A DNA stretch of 64,000 nt from NCBI RefSeq assembly GCF_900108475.1, contig NZ_FNWO01000011.1:62001-126000 (forward strand). Reading direction: 5' to 3'. Under the pieces are notes generated by a model. It saw nothing but the letters and a program-made list of their open reading frames with translations, was not told the origin of the DNA and searched no databases. Shown piece after piece: positions 19,055 to 27,209 of the stretch. This stretch comes from Magnetospirillum fulvum. Lineage in GTDB: Bacteria > Pseudomonadota > Alphaproteobacteria > Rhodospirillales > Magnetospirillaceae. Position 1 is the stretch's first letter; each line of letters starts with the position of its first letter. Both the position numbers and the translations under genes were made by a program.

Positions 19055-19682
19055 GAGCGAGGTTGGCCTTGTTGTTGGCGTCGATCTTACGCTGAAGCGC
19101 CTCCATCAGCGGCTCGATCTTGCCGCCGGAGGCGCGCAGCACCGAGCCGAAATCCTCGCGCATCGCCCGGATCAGGCTGACGCCGTCGGCGGTGAGATCG
19201 ACGATTCCGGGACGCCCATCGGGGGTGAACGCCACTTCCCAACCGACCGGAGAGGGGACCGCACCGGGAATCGAGCGGGTCACTTCGGCGGGAACCCGCA
19301 CCCGGTTGCCCAGATCCTCGCCCGCGCCGACGCGGAAAGTGATGCCGGACTCGGCCTCGGTCAACATCCCCACATAGCTCGACACCAGGAACTGCAACAG
19401 CCGCTCGGAGAACGCCGCCTGTTCCTCGGGGGCCAGCTTGCCCCAGAACCGGCCCAGAACCGCCGCCGACAGCAAGGACGGCTCGGTGTGACGGCGCAGC
19501 AGACCGTCAAGCAGGCGGGTCCGTTCCTCCAGGGGATAGGTCCGGCCCGACGCGAAGGTACCCACGCCCTCGTTCAGAGCGGATTCGACCAAAGCCTGGG
19601 CCGCGGCGACGTCGGCGGCCTGGGCGCTTCCCGCCCCAACGGCCATCATGGCCAGAACAATCAGCGTGCGTAGGATCTTCAT
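19038..19682 (-). CDS. MlaC/Ttg2D-like periplasmic phospholipid-binding protein
   Basis: A 214-residue precursor with a clear signal peptide (residues 1-22, MKILRTLIVLAMMAVG, cleavage after AQA). The mature part is the MlaC-type lipid shuttle fold: RLLDGLLRRHTEPSLLSAAVLGRFW, then EEQAAFSERLLQFLVSSYVGML, then GIVDLTADGVSLIRAMREDFGSVL. MlaC carries phospholipids between the outer membrane and the MlaFEDB transporter. No mlaFED genes are adjacent here. The GGGGAAAGAAG Shine-Dalgarno fixes the start at 19682. Its 3' end overlaps flgL by 17 bp on the opposite strand. Confidence 0.85.
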   Translation of the reverse strand: MKILRTLIVLAMMAVGAGSAQAADVAAAQALVESALNEGVGTFASGRTYPLEERTRLLDGLLRRHTEPSLLSAAVLGRFWGKLAPEEQAAFSERLLQFLVSSYVGMLTEAESGITFRVGAGEDLGNRVRVPAEVTRSIPGAVPSPVGWEVAFTPDGRPGIVDLTADGVSLIRAMREDFGSVLRASGGKIEPLMEALQRKIDANNKANLAPTSGN

Positions 19683-19830
19683 CTTCTTTCCCCGGACAGA
19701 ATTTATACCCGTTGGCGGCGGGTCTACCGCAAAGGAGATACTCCAGACGGTGGCGAGACGGCAAGCCACCGTCGCGCGGCGGATAAGCATGAGAGGGCTG
19801 CGTCGAACAAGTCTGCCCCCCAAACGGCAA

Positions 19831-19856
19831 AACCGCGGCCGAGAGGGGCCGCGGTT
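19831..19856. terminator. GC-rich hairpin between flgE and mlaC-like gene
   Basis: AACCGCGGCC (19831-19840) pairs with GGCCGCGGTT (19847-19856) around a six-base loop. Lying downstream of the flgE terminator and upstream of the mlaC-like gene on the same strand, it may be a secondary terminator or insulator. T-runs are weak. Confidence 0.4.
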
Positions 19857-19879
19857 GCTTCCGCCGGAGCGGAAAAGAG

Positions 19880-19910
19880 AGACGGCACGCCAATTCTTGG
19901 CGTGCCGTCT
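19880..19910 (-). terminator. Rho-independent terminator of fliK-flgD-flgE operon
   Basis: AGACGGCACGCCAA (19880-19893) and TTGGCGTGCCGTCT (19897-19910) form a perfect 14 bp stem with a three-base loop. It starts four bases after the flgE stop on the minus strand and is followed by CTCTTTTCC. It is among the cleanest intrinsic terminators in the window. Confidence 0.85.
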
Positions 19911-19913
19911 CGG

Positions 19914-22487
19914 TCAACGCTTGATCTGGATCAGTTCGTCGAGCATCTGGTCGGCGGTGGTGATGATTTTCGCTGCCGCCGAATAGGCCCGCTGGGTCAC
20001 GATCATCGTGGTGAATTCGGTACCGATATCGACGGTCGAGGCTTCCAGCGACGAGGCCGAGACCGCTGCCGCACCCGCTTCCTGAGCCGAACGCAGGGTG
20101 TAGGCTCCCGACGTGTTGGTCTCGATCCAGGAATTGCCGCTTTTCGCCTCCAACCCGTTGGGATTGGTGAAGGTGGCAATGGGGATCTGGAACACCGGCC
20201 GCCGGACACCGTTGTCGAACAAGGCCGTCACCACCCCGTCGTCACCGACCGAAACGCCGGTGAAATTGCCGAACTTGGCCCCGTCGGCGGTGCTGAAGGC
20301 CAGGGTGTACTTGTCGCCCAACTGGGTCAGACCGTCGCTCTGCGAGGTATTGCCGAGGAACAGAGTGATCTGGTGGTTGGCGCTGGTGCCGTTGGGAACC
20401 GTCGTCATGCTCTGGGCACCGTTGGCCCACGCGATCGAAATCTTCGGCTGCGGCGCGATCTGGCCGGACGAGCCGGAAGAACTGCCGGTATTCATGATCG
20501 TCTGCGGCGTACCGTCGCCGTTGAAGACAACCGCCGGGCTGGTCGTCGCGGTGATGCCGCGCAGGGTGAACACCCCGCTGGTCTTATCGACCGGCGGAAT
20601 GGACGAGGTCCATTCGTGGGTCTGGGTCTGGGTGCAGGCGTTGAAATTGTTCGAGCTGGAGGGCGATTTGACGTCAAGCCCGGCCAGATTGAACTTGTAA
20701 TCGACCCCCACCGTCGGCTGCTGAACGACTTCCAGCGTCGATCCGTTCGAGCGGAACAGCGGACGGTCGGTCCCGATCGACACCACCGTCCCGGTGGCGG
20801 GCAGGTGGGTGTTGGTGGTCGCGTCCCAATTGCTGGCGTTATTGAGAGCGGCGGCGACCAGCCGGGTCACATCCGAGGCGTTGGTGACGGCGGTCTTGTT
20901 CGACAGGTCGATGATGACGTTGCTGGTCGCGGCACCGGCGGGGTACAGGTTATTGGTCCCGTTGGTGTCGAATTCGACCGTCAGGGACTGGCCGTTGACC
21001 GAGATGGAGAAGGTCTTGCCGTCCATCGCGTCGATATCGTCGCGGTTGGTCGCGGTGAAGTCCATCCGCGCCTGCGAGGCATAGACCCCGGTCCCGGCCG
21101 GATCGAGCAGGTCGAGCGTCGCCGCGCCAGCAGGCGGGGTGACGCCGCGCTGAACCTGATAGGGCGTGGTGTCGATGCTGACATAGCTGCACGGAGTCAC
21201 CGCGACGACGGCGGTTCCGGTGGTGTAGGGGGTGTTGACCTGATAATAGCCGGTCGATCCGGTGGCGTCGGTCACCTGGATGATGTCGCCCGCCGACAGG
21301 CTGGGGATGTTGGTGCCGCCAAAGGTAATCGTGTTCGCCGCCGAGTAGGTGCACGACGAATAGGTGTTGGTGGCCCCGTTGGCGATCACGGTCAAGGTTC
21401 CGCCCGACGGAGTTCCGACGGCCAGCGCCGGGGACGCCGTCGTCCCCTGCCCGACCAGGAAGTTACCGAGATTGCCGCTGTCGGGGGAATCGTTGACGGT
21501 AAAGGTGGTGCCCTTCGGCAGCAGGTTGGCGTCGGTGGCGGTCGCGAAAGCGATCGCGCCCGACTTGGCGAAGAAAGCGGTGCCGTGACCGGCGGCCGAA
21601 CTGTTGATCACCGTCGAGGTGCTGCCGTCGGCCTGACCGGAGATCAGGAACTTCGCGTTGACGTCGGGCGAGGTGGTGGTGTCGGTCAGGGTCTGCTTGA
21701 CGTTGAAGAAATTGCTGTTGTTCTGGATGTCCCACTGGTTGGCGTTGGTCTTCGACCAGTTGAAGATCAGACTGTGGGTCGAGCCCAGCGAGTCGTAAAT
21801 CTGGACGTTGTTCTGGCGCAGACCGCCGGACCCGGTCACCGCCGGATTGAACACCGCGTCGGCGGCCGGAAGATTGAGGCCGAGCTTGACCTGAGTGGTC
21901 GGATCGGCGGTGCCGCCGATCGTCTTCAGGTTCAGCGACTTCAATTCGGTCGAATTGACGATGTTCTGATTGATGTAATGGTAGGTTCCCGTCTCGTCCT
22001 TATAGGCCTTCATGTAGGTCAGGCCGTCGATTTCGGTCTCGGCCGGGCGGGCTTCGGCGCTGTTGTCGGTGGGGGTCAGCGGCCAGCCCTGGAGGTAATA
22101 GCCCGACACGTTCTGGAGATAGCCCTGCTTGTCGGTCTTGAACGAACCGGCGCGGGTGTACTGGAAGCTGCCATTGCCCGAACTGGCCGGATCGGGATCG
22201 CTGTTGACGACGAACATCCCGTTACCGGCCAGCGCCAGATCGGTGGTGCTGGAGGTCGCCTGGAGCAGGCCCTGGGTGTCGATGCCGGCGCGGGGCTTCG
22301 ACATCACGCCGCCGGGGGAATATTCGGTCAGACCGGCATTGTTGGTGACCAGGGTCTGGAAATTGACCTTGGTTCCCTTGTAGCCGATCGTGTTGACGTT
22401 CGAGATATTGTCCGAAATCGCGCCCATCGCACTCGATTGCGAGGAGAGGCCCGAGACACCGGAGTACAGCGCGCCATACAAACTCAT
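19914..22487 (-). CDS. flgE: Flagellar hook protein FlgE (oversized)
   Basis: Polymerises into the hook, the universal joint. The N-terminus has SNVNTIGYKGTKVNFQ within the rod/hook signature (about residues 28-45). The C-terminus ends with EFTTMIVTQRAYSAAAKII and a following helix (TTADQMLDELIQIKR). At 857 residues it is twice the enterobacterial length (about 400). The insertion (about 230-650) is Gly/Thr/Ser-rich with beta modules such as AGDIIQVTDATGSTGYYQV (about 399). Three cysteines (SSC about 378, TPC about 431, NAC about 617) are unusual for an exported axial subunit. It is last in the fliK-flgD-flgE operon. Confidence 0.94.
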   Translation of the reverse strand: MSLYGALYSGVSGLSSQSSAMGAISDNISNVNTIGYKGTKVNFQTLVTNNAGLTEYSPGGVMSKPRAGIDTQGLLQATSSTTDLALAGNGMFVVNSDPDPASSGNGSFQYTRAGSFKTDKQGYLQNVSGYYLQGWPLTPTDNSAEARPAETEIDGLTYMKAYKDETGTYHYINQNIVNSTELKSLNLKTIGGTADPTTQVKLGLNLPAADAVFNPAVTGSGGLRQNNVQIYDSLGSTHSLIFNWSKTNANQWDIQNNSNFFNVKQTLTDTTTSPDVNAKFLISGQADGSTSTVINSSAAGHGTAFFAKSGAIAFATATDANLLPKGTTFTVNDSPDSGNLGNFLVGQGTTASPALAVGTPSGGTLTVIANGATNTYSSCTYSAANTITFGGTNIPSLSAGDIIQVTDATGSTGYYQVNTPYTTGTAVVAVTPCSYVSIDTTPYQVQRGVTPPAGAATLDLLDPAGTGVYASQARMDFTATNRDDIDAMDGKTFSISVNGQSLTVEFDTNGTNNLYPAGAATSNVIIDLSNKTAVTNASDVTRLVAAALNNASNWDATTNTHLPATGTVVSIGTDRPLFRSNGSTLEVVQQPTVGVDYKFNLAGLDVKSPSSSNNFNACTQTQTHEWTSSIPPVDKTSGVFTLRGITATTSPAVVFNGDGTPQTIMNTGSSSGSSGQIAPQPKISIAWANGAQSMTTVPNGTSANHQITLFLGNTSQSDGLTQLGDKYTLAFSTADGAKFGNFTGVSVGDDGVVTALFDNGVRRPVFQIPIATFTNPNGLEAKSGNSWIETNTSGAYTLRSAQEAGAAAVSASSLEASTVDIGTEFTTMIVTQRAYSAAAKIITTADQMLDELIQIKR

Positions 22488-22502
22488 GACATCCTCCTCA
22501 CA

Positions 22503-23372
22503 TTACGGGGTCGTGGTCGTCGTTGAACCGGACGATCCCGATCCTGTACCTGTCGTCGTACCCGTCCCGGTCGTACCCGTCCCGGACGCGGCTTTTTGTG
22601 CCTCCAGCAGTGCCTGATATTGCGCGATCGACGCCTGGTACTGGGCCTGAGCGGCGGCAAGCTGGGTGGTCTTGAGGGTATTGTCGGCGTTGACGCCGAG
22701 AATCTTGTCGATCGTCACCGACACCTTGGCCCCGTCGGAGCCCGCGCCCATTTCCAGAATGGTTCCGGTGGTCGCGTCATTGGTGACCTTGGTGACTTGG
22801 CCGAAGGAGGTGATCGTCGGGGTGATCGCCGCCCCGTTCTTGTCCTTGGCGGTGACGGAGACGGTGTAGATGCCGTCGTCCTGGGTCTTGCCGCTGTTGT
22901 CGATGCCGTTCCAGGTCAAATCGTGACGACCGGCGGTCAGATCGCCGGTGGTCTTGTAGACGACGGTTCCGGCCGAATTCTTGATCTGGATATCGCACGA
23001 CGACGCGGCGGATGGCAGGGTATAGGAGAAGGTTCCCGACGTCCCCTGAACCGGCATCTTGTCGCCCGGGACCTCGACCATTTCCCCCAGATAATTGACC
23101 GCCTGGGACGCCTGATTGTTCTTTTCGAACGTCAGCATCTTTTCCAGGTTGCCGTTGGTGTTGATCTGCTGTTCGACGCCCGCGTACTGGACCAACTGGC
23201 TGGTGAACTGGGTCGAGTCCATCGGCGACAACGGATCCTGATGCTTTAACTGGGTCGTCAGCATCGTCAGGAAGGTGTTGAAGTTGGTGGTCAGCGAGGT
23301 CCGACCGGCATCGCTTTTGGTAGCGCTTGCCGTGCTGGAGGTCGAAGCGGCGGCGGTTGAGTCGACGGCCAT
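22503..23372 (-). CDS. flgD: Flagellar hook-capping protein FlgD
   Basis: Caps the growing hook to guide FlgE insertion. The N-terminal family block NFNTFLTMLTTQLKHQDPL with MDSTQFTSQLVQYAGVEQQ (about residues 28-72) is diagnostic. A Tudor/FnIII-like core follows (GRHDLTWNGIDNSGKTQDDGIYT, about 165-190). The 289-residue protein ends in a low-complexity (G/T/S)n tail, TGTTGTGTTTGTGSGSSG, beyond the normal end. Start at 23372 is supported by GGGAGGAG. It lies 15 bp before flgE. Confidence 0.93.
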   Translation of the reverse strand: MAVDSTAAASTSSTASATKSDAGRTSLTTNFNTFLTMLTTQLKHQDPLSPMDSTQFTSQLVQYAGVEQQINTNGNLEKMLTFEKNNQASQAVNYLGEMVEVPGDKMPVQGTSGTFSYTLPSAASSCDIQIKNSAGTVVYKTTGDLTAGRHDLTWNGIDNSGKTQDDGIYTVSVTAKDKNGAAITPTITSFGQVTKVTNDATTGTILEMGAGSDGAKVSVTIDKILGVNADNTLKTTQLAAAQAQYQASIAQYQALLEAQKAASGTGTTGTGTTTGTGSGSSGSTTTTTP

Positions 23373-23385
23373 GGCGGGCTCCTCC

Positions 23386-25146
23386 CTAAACCGAGATATC
23401 GACGCCGGAGCGTCCGCTGGCGGTGCGCGACGCCCCGGCCTGAGCCGACGCGGCGGCCAACAGCTCGGCATCGCTGGCCAGATCGGCCTCACGGCCACGA
23501 TTGCGGCCCGAACGGCCCTGATCGGTGTTGCGGTCGGCGGCCTGCTGCTGTTGCTGCTGTTCGCCACCGCGCAGATTGAAGCTGGTGCTTGAGGTGTCCG
23601 GCTTCAGCCCGGCATCTTCCAGCGCCTTTTCCAGCCCGCGCGAGTCCTTTTGCAGCATCGCCAGGGTCTCGGGCTTGTCGGCGGTGACGGTCGCGGTGAC
23701 CTTGCCGTCGGTGCCGACATCGAGCTTGATCTCGATCCGGCCGAGGTCGAGCGGACGCAACTGGATCTTGACGGTGTCCGAGCCTTCCTTGACCGCTTTG
23801 TCGATCTGGACGCTGATCTGGTCGAGCACCTGGGTCGGCATCGGCACGCGCGGCACCCGCACCGCCTGGGTCGCGACGGTCTGGGCGGCCTTGTCGGTGG
23901 CCTGCGCCCCGCCCAACCCGGTCAGGTTGGCGACCGGACGGGTTTCGGGCGCGGCGGCATCGGCGGCGCCGCTCGCCTCGCTCTGGGCCGCCAGGATCGC
24001 GGCAAAAGCGTCGGCGGGCTGTTTCGCGGTCTGAGCCGGAGTGGCCTCGGCCTCGGCCGGAGCCAGCGACGTCACAGCGGCGGTCTGGGATTGAGCCCCG
24101 AAGCGGGCGTTGGGGTCTTGACCGCCCTGTCCGGTGCCGGTCTGACCGCCCTGCCCGGCCAGATCCTGGGCGGTCGTGTCGAGCGTGACGACGGCATCGG
24201 TCGCGGCGACCGCGGTCGCGGCGGCGGTCGAACTGGTCGTGGTCTGGACGTTGACCTGGATCGCCGCACCGGTATCGGCCAGCCGCGCCGCCAGATCGTC
24301 GGCCTGAGCGCGGGCGGCGTCGGTGCGGGCGGCCTTGGCGCTGTCGGCCTGGGCGGTGGATTGATCGGAAGCGGTTTGGGCGGTCAGATCGGCGGCCAGC
24401 GAGGCGGCGTCGGACTGGTCGGCGGCCTGGTCCTGGGCCGGAGCGGCGGCAGCTTGTTGCGAGCGCGGGTCGGTGGCAGGGCCAGCGGCCTGGGCGAGTT
24501 GATCGGGGCGAGCCTGCCCGGCCTGGGCGGTCGCGGCCTGGGTGGCGGCGGCATCGTCATCCACCAGCGCAACCTGAGCCTGAAGCGGGGCAGCAACCAC
24601 GGTGGTCGTCTCGGCCGGAGCCTCGGTCGGAGCCGTGGCCACCGCCGCTGCTTCCGGAGCCTTATCGTCGGCGGCAGTCTTGTCGGGGGCGCTCTCGGCC
24701 TTGGCGGCGGGGCGGTCGTCATCGGTGGCGGGTGCGACGGCATCGTCGGAGCGCGCCGGAGCGGACTCGACGGAATCGTCGGCGGCGCGGTCGGATTTGG
24801 CGGCATTGCGCGAGGCGGAGGCCGCGCTCTGGTCCTGACGCGAGCGGTCGGCCTTGGCCGCGCTCTTGTCGGTCCGGGCGGCGGTGCGGTCGGCCCCGTC
24901 GCTGTCGCGGCTGGTCCGCGCGGGTTCGTCCTTGGAATCGGCGCGGTTCGCGTTGAAATGGTCGGCAAGAACCGAATTGGCCGACACCGCCGTCGCCGAC
25001 GGCTGCGAGCCGAAACGCTGCGACGCCTGCCGCAGCAGGGCAACGAACGCATCATCCGACGTCGCGGCCGAACTCTGCCGGTCCTGGGCCGTCGAGGTCG
25101 TCGCGCTGTCTGTCGCCGTCCGTTTGTCGATCGATTGCACGGTCAT
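23386..25146 (-). CDS. fliK: Flagellar hook-length control protein FliK
   Basis: Measures the hook and switches export specificity. The 586-residue protein has a long disordered Ala/Asp/Gln/Thr-rich N-terminal region (about 1-440), the usual molecular-ruler composition. The conserved C-terminal domain follows: TVKIQLRPLDLGRIEIKLDV (about 470-490), then KVTATVTADKPETLAML and LEKALEDAGL. A Q6 run lies near residue 545. Start at ATG 25146 follows GGGGA eight bases upstream. First gene of the fliK-flgD-flgE operon, behind a sigma54-type promoter; expression with the hook genes fits its role. Confidence 0.9.
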   Translation of the reverse strand: MTVQSIDKRTATDSATTSTAQDRQSSAATSDDAFVALLRQASQRFGSQPSATAVSANSVLADHFNANRADSKDEPARTSRDSDGADRTAARTDKSAAKADRSRQDQSAASASRNAAKSDRAADDSVESAPARSDDAVAPATDDDRPAAKAESAPDKTAADDKAPEAAAVATAPTEAPAETTTVVAAPLQAQVALVDDDAAATQAATAQAGQARPDQLAQAAGPATDPRSQQAAAAPAQDQAADQSDAASLAADLTAQTASDQSTAQADSAKAARTDAARAQADDLAARLADTGAAIQVNVQTTTSSTAAATAVAATDAVVTLDTTAQDLAGQGGQTGTGQGGQDPNARFGAQSQTAAVTSLAPAEAEATPAQTAKQPADAFAAILAAQSEASGAADAAAPETRPVANLTGLGGAQATDKAAQTVATQAVRVPRVPMPTQVLDQISVQIDKAVKEGSDTVKIQLRPLDLGRIEIKLDVGTDGKVTATVTADKPETLAMLQKDSRGLEKALEDAGLKPDTSSTSFNLRGGEQQQQQQAADRNTDQGRSGRNRGREADLASDAELLAAASAQAGASRTASGRSGVDISV

Positions 25147-25185
25147 GGTCACGTCCCCGCACTGGGTTGGTCGCCCTGCCAATAT

Positions 25186-25202
25186 CGCAAGAGGCGGGCC
25201 AA
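25186..25202 (-). promoter_or_regulatory. Candidate sigma54 promoter for fliK-flgD-flgE
   Basis: On the minus strand TTGGCCCGCCTCTTGCG fits TGGC-N8-TTGC closely, with GG and GC ten bases apart. It lies 40 bp before the fliK ATG. Hook genes under sigma54 control are standard in alphaproteobacteria that have FliX/FlbD. Confidence 0.6.
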
Positions 25203-25314
25203 TCGGCCGAGACCATCGACGGCGTTGATTTTATTTGATTTCGGTTTCTGCCTAGAAGCCCACCTGTGGCGGAAAGGCAAAAAATGCCGGGCAGCGGGGA
25301 AAAGCCTGCCGGTA

Positions 25315-26052
25315 TCAATCGGCTGCGATCACCGTCGCCCCCAAATCCGCCGCCAGAGCGCGCACTTCGCCTTCGACCTGATCCAGCACCGCGACCTGCG
25401 CGCCGCGCGCGACGATCGAGACGCGGGGACCGTCCTCGGCGAAGGTCGGATAGCTGCCGATTTCGACCTCGGGATGGCGGGATTGGATCGCCGCCAATTG
25501 CTCTGCCAGATCGCCCTCGCGCACCGCCATCGTCACCGAGCGCGATTGCAGCGGCGCCCCGGCGGCCAGAGCGGGCTTCAGCGATGCGAACATCGCCTGG
25601 AGGATGCTCGGCACTCCGGCGAGAACAAATACGTTGCCGATGCGAAAACCAGGCGCTTGACTGATCGGATTGTCGATCAGGCTGGCCCCGGCGGGGATGT
25701 CGGCCATTTTGAGCCGGGCGGCGTTGAGGTCGTCGCCGCGATGGCGCAGGGCAAGACGACGCACCGCCTCGGGATCGCGGACCAGTTCCACCCCAAAGGC
25801 GGCGGCGACGGAGGCCGAGGTGATGTCGTCATGGGTCGGGCCGATGCCGCCGCTGGTGAAGACGTAGGTGTAGCGGGAGCGGAGCGCGTCGAGACCGGCA
25901 ACGATATCGGCGGTATCGTCACGAACGACGCGGACTTCGGCCAGCGGAATGCCGAGCGCCCCCAACTCGGTGGCGAGGAACTGGATGTTGGCGTCGCGGG
26001 TGCGCCCCGACAGAATCTCGTTGCCGATCACCAAAATTGCCGCGTCGGTCAT
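25315..26052 (-). CDS. CinA-type molybdopterin-binding domain protein
   Basis: A 245-residue stand-alone MoCF-biosynthesis/CinA N-terminal domain. Motifs: AAILVIGNEILSGRTRDANI at the N-terminus and TSGGIGPTHDDIT (about residues 66-78), the ligand-binding GGxGPTxDD loop. The C-terminal half matches the CinA-family continuation (IPAGASLIDNPISQAPGF, VFVLAGVPSILQAMF). It lacks the C-terminal nicotinamide-nucleotide amidase domain of full CinA. Related proteins act as ADP-ribose or FAD pyrophosphatases, but the substrate here is open. It is 30 bp downstream of the GNAT-Nudix gene on the same strand. Confidence 0.85.
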   Translation of the reverse strand: MTDAAILVIGNEILSGRTRDANIQFLATELGALGIPLAEVRVVRDDTADIVAGLDALRSRYTYVFTSGGIGPTHDDITSASVAAAFGVELVRDPEAVRRLALRHRGDDLNAARLKMADIPAGASLIDNPISQAPGFRIGNVFVLAGVPSILQAMFASLKPALAAGAPLQSRSVTMAVREGDLAEQLAAIQSRHPEVEIGSYPTFAEDGPRVSIVARGAQVAVLDQVEGEVRALAADLGATVIAAD

Positions 26053-26082
26053 CGCGCCCTCCCGTTGCTCCCCTAACAGGTA

Positions 26083-27069
26083 TCATACCCATTCCCGCAG
26101 GACCGCCACCAGCGGGATATCGGCAGGCGGCATCGGCAAATCGGCCAGCCGGGCGGCGCGGACCCAGCGCAACGACTGGCCTTCGCGCGGGGTGGGGGTG
26201 CCCTGCCACACCCGCACCACATAGAGCGGCATCAACAGGTGAAAGGTGTCGTAATCGTGCGAGGCAAAGCCGACCGGAGCCAGGCAGCTTTCGGTAACGT
26301 CGAGTCCCAGTTCCTCCTCCAGTTCGCGCACCAGCGCCTGTTCCGGCGTTTCGCCGGGAGCGACCTTGCCGCCGGGGAATTCCCACAGTCCGGCCATCGT
26401 CTTGCCGGGAGGCCGCGTCGTCATCAGCACCCGCCCGTCGCCATCGACCAGGGCGGCGGCCACCACCAGCAGGTGAGGCCGGGCGGCATGGGCGGCGCTC
26501 CATTTTGCCCGCTCCAGCGCGAAGCGGGGTGACACCACGCTTTCGCCCCGCGCTGGCATCGCACAGGTGCCGCAGCCGTCAGGAGCAAAGCCGAGTTTGG
26601 CCAGCACCTGCTTCGACCCCAGATTGTCGGGATGGACCTGAGCCCATACCGAGGCAAAGCCCAGCGTCTCGAACAGATGGCGGATCAGACGGCGCAGCGC
26701 TTCGACCGCATAGCCCTGGCCCCAATAGGCGCGGCCGATCCAATAGCCCAGTTCGGGGTTTCCCTCGCCATCGAGACCAAAGCCAACGCAGCCGATCACC
26801 GCGCCATCAATCGTCCGTTCCAGCAACAGGGCCACGCCCTGCCCGCTGTGACGACGGCTCTCCTGCTCGGCGACGAACGCGGCGGCATCGGCGCTGCCAT
26901 AGGGATGGGGAATCCGCGCCGTCAGCCGCACCACCTCCCAATCGTCGAGCAGCGGCGGCAGACACTCGACATCGGCGGCGGTGGCAAGACGCAGCACCAG
27001 CCGGGCAGTGCGCAACCGGTGTCCGGCCCAGACGCTGCCCGCTTGGCGGCAGCCCGCTTCGTTCGTCAC
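26083..27069 (-). CDS. GNAT acetyltransferase - Nudix hydrolase fusion
   Basis: A 328-residue fusion. Residues about 15-180 are a RimJ/RimL-type GNAT domain (LRTARLVLRLATAADVE; ELGYWIGRAYWGQGYAVEAL, the acetyl-CoA-binding region; ASVWAQVHPDNLGSKQVL). Residues about 195-328 are a MutT-type Nudix domain with the full Nudix box GGKVAPGETPEQALVREL followed by EEELGL. The second half likely sanitises 8-oxo-dGTP or a related nucleotide; the first may acetylate a protein N-terminus or small molecule. The start is GTG 27069 with AAGGAGA eight bases upstream. The longer open frame extending to 28452 is an artefact of the opposite-strand gene. Confidence 0.88.
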   Translation of the reverse strand: MTNEAGCRQAGSVWAGHRLRTARLVLRLATAADVECLPPLLDDWEVVRLTARIPHPYGSADAAAFVAEQESRRHSGQGVALLLERTIDGAVIGCVGFGLDGEGNPELGYWIGRAYWGQGYAVEALRRLIRHLFETLGFASVWAQVHPDNLGSKQVLAKLGFAPDGCGTCAMPARGESVVSPRFALERAKWSAAHAARPHLLVVAAALVDGDGRVLMTTRPPGKTMAGLWEFPGGKVAPGETPEQALVRELEEELGLDVTESCLAPVGFASHDYDTFHLLMPLYVVRVWQGTPTPREGQSLRWVRAARLADLPMPPADIPLVAVLREWV

Positions 27070-27129
27070 GGCTCGGATCTCCTTCTTACAGCATCGGGCC
27101 GCCAGGATGGCACGCCCGCCTGTGCCGTC

Positions 27130-27153
27130 AACACCCCAACACCCCAACACCCC
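27130..27153. repeat. Three perfect tandem copies of the octamer AACACCCC
   Basis: AACACCCC is repeated three times head to tail, followed by a further C-run, in the 140 bp gap between the divergent GNAT-Nudix gene and the TPR-methyltransferase gene. Such repeats can change copy number by slippage and so alter promoter spacing. No regulatory function can be shown from sequence alone. Confidence 0.7.
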
Positions 27154-27209
27154 CCCGTGACAGTCGCGCCGTTCCCGGCTACTCTGCCGCCTCTTTTGGA
27201 TCGAGCAAC

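Noticed and set aside
19902-22526. 874-residue plus-strand open frame
   Set aside because: Exact shadow of flgE on the minus strand; Arg/Gly-rich, no recognisable domain.
23650-26076. 808-residue plus-strand open frame, Gly/Arg-rich
   Set aside because: Shadow of fliK and the CinA-type gene; low-complexity only because of the Ala/Asp-rich fliK codons.
27125-27160. CRISPR-like repeats
   Set aside because: Three adjacent 8 bp units without spacers; a simple tandem repeat, not a CRISPR array. No array seen anywhere in the window.
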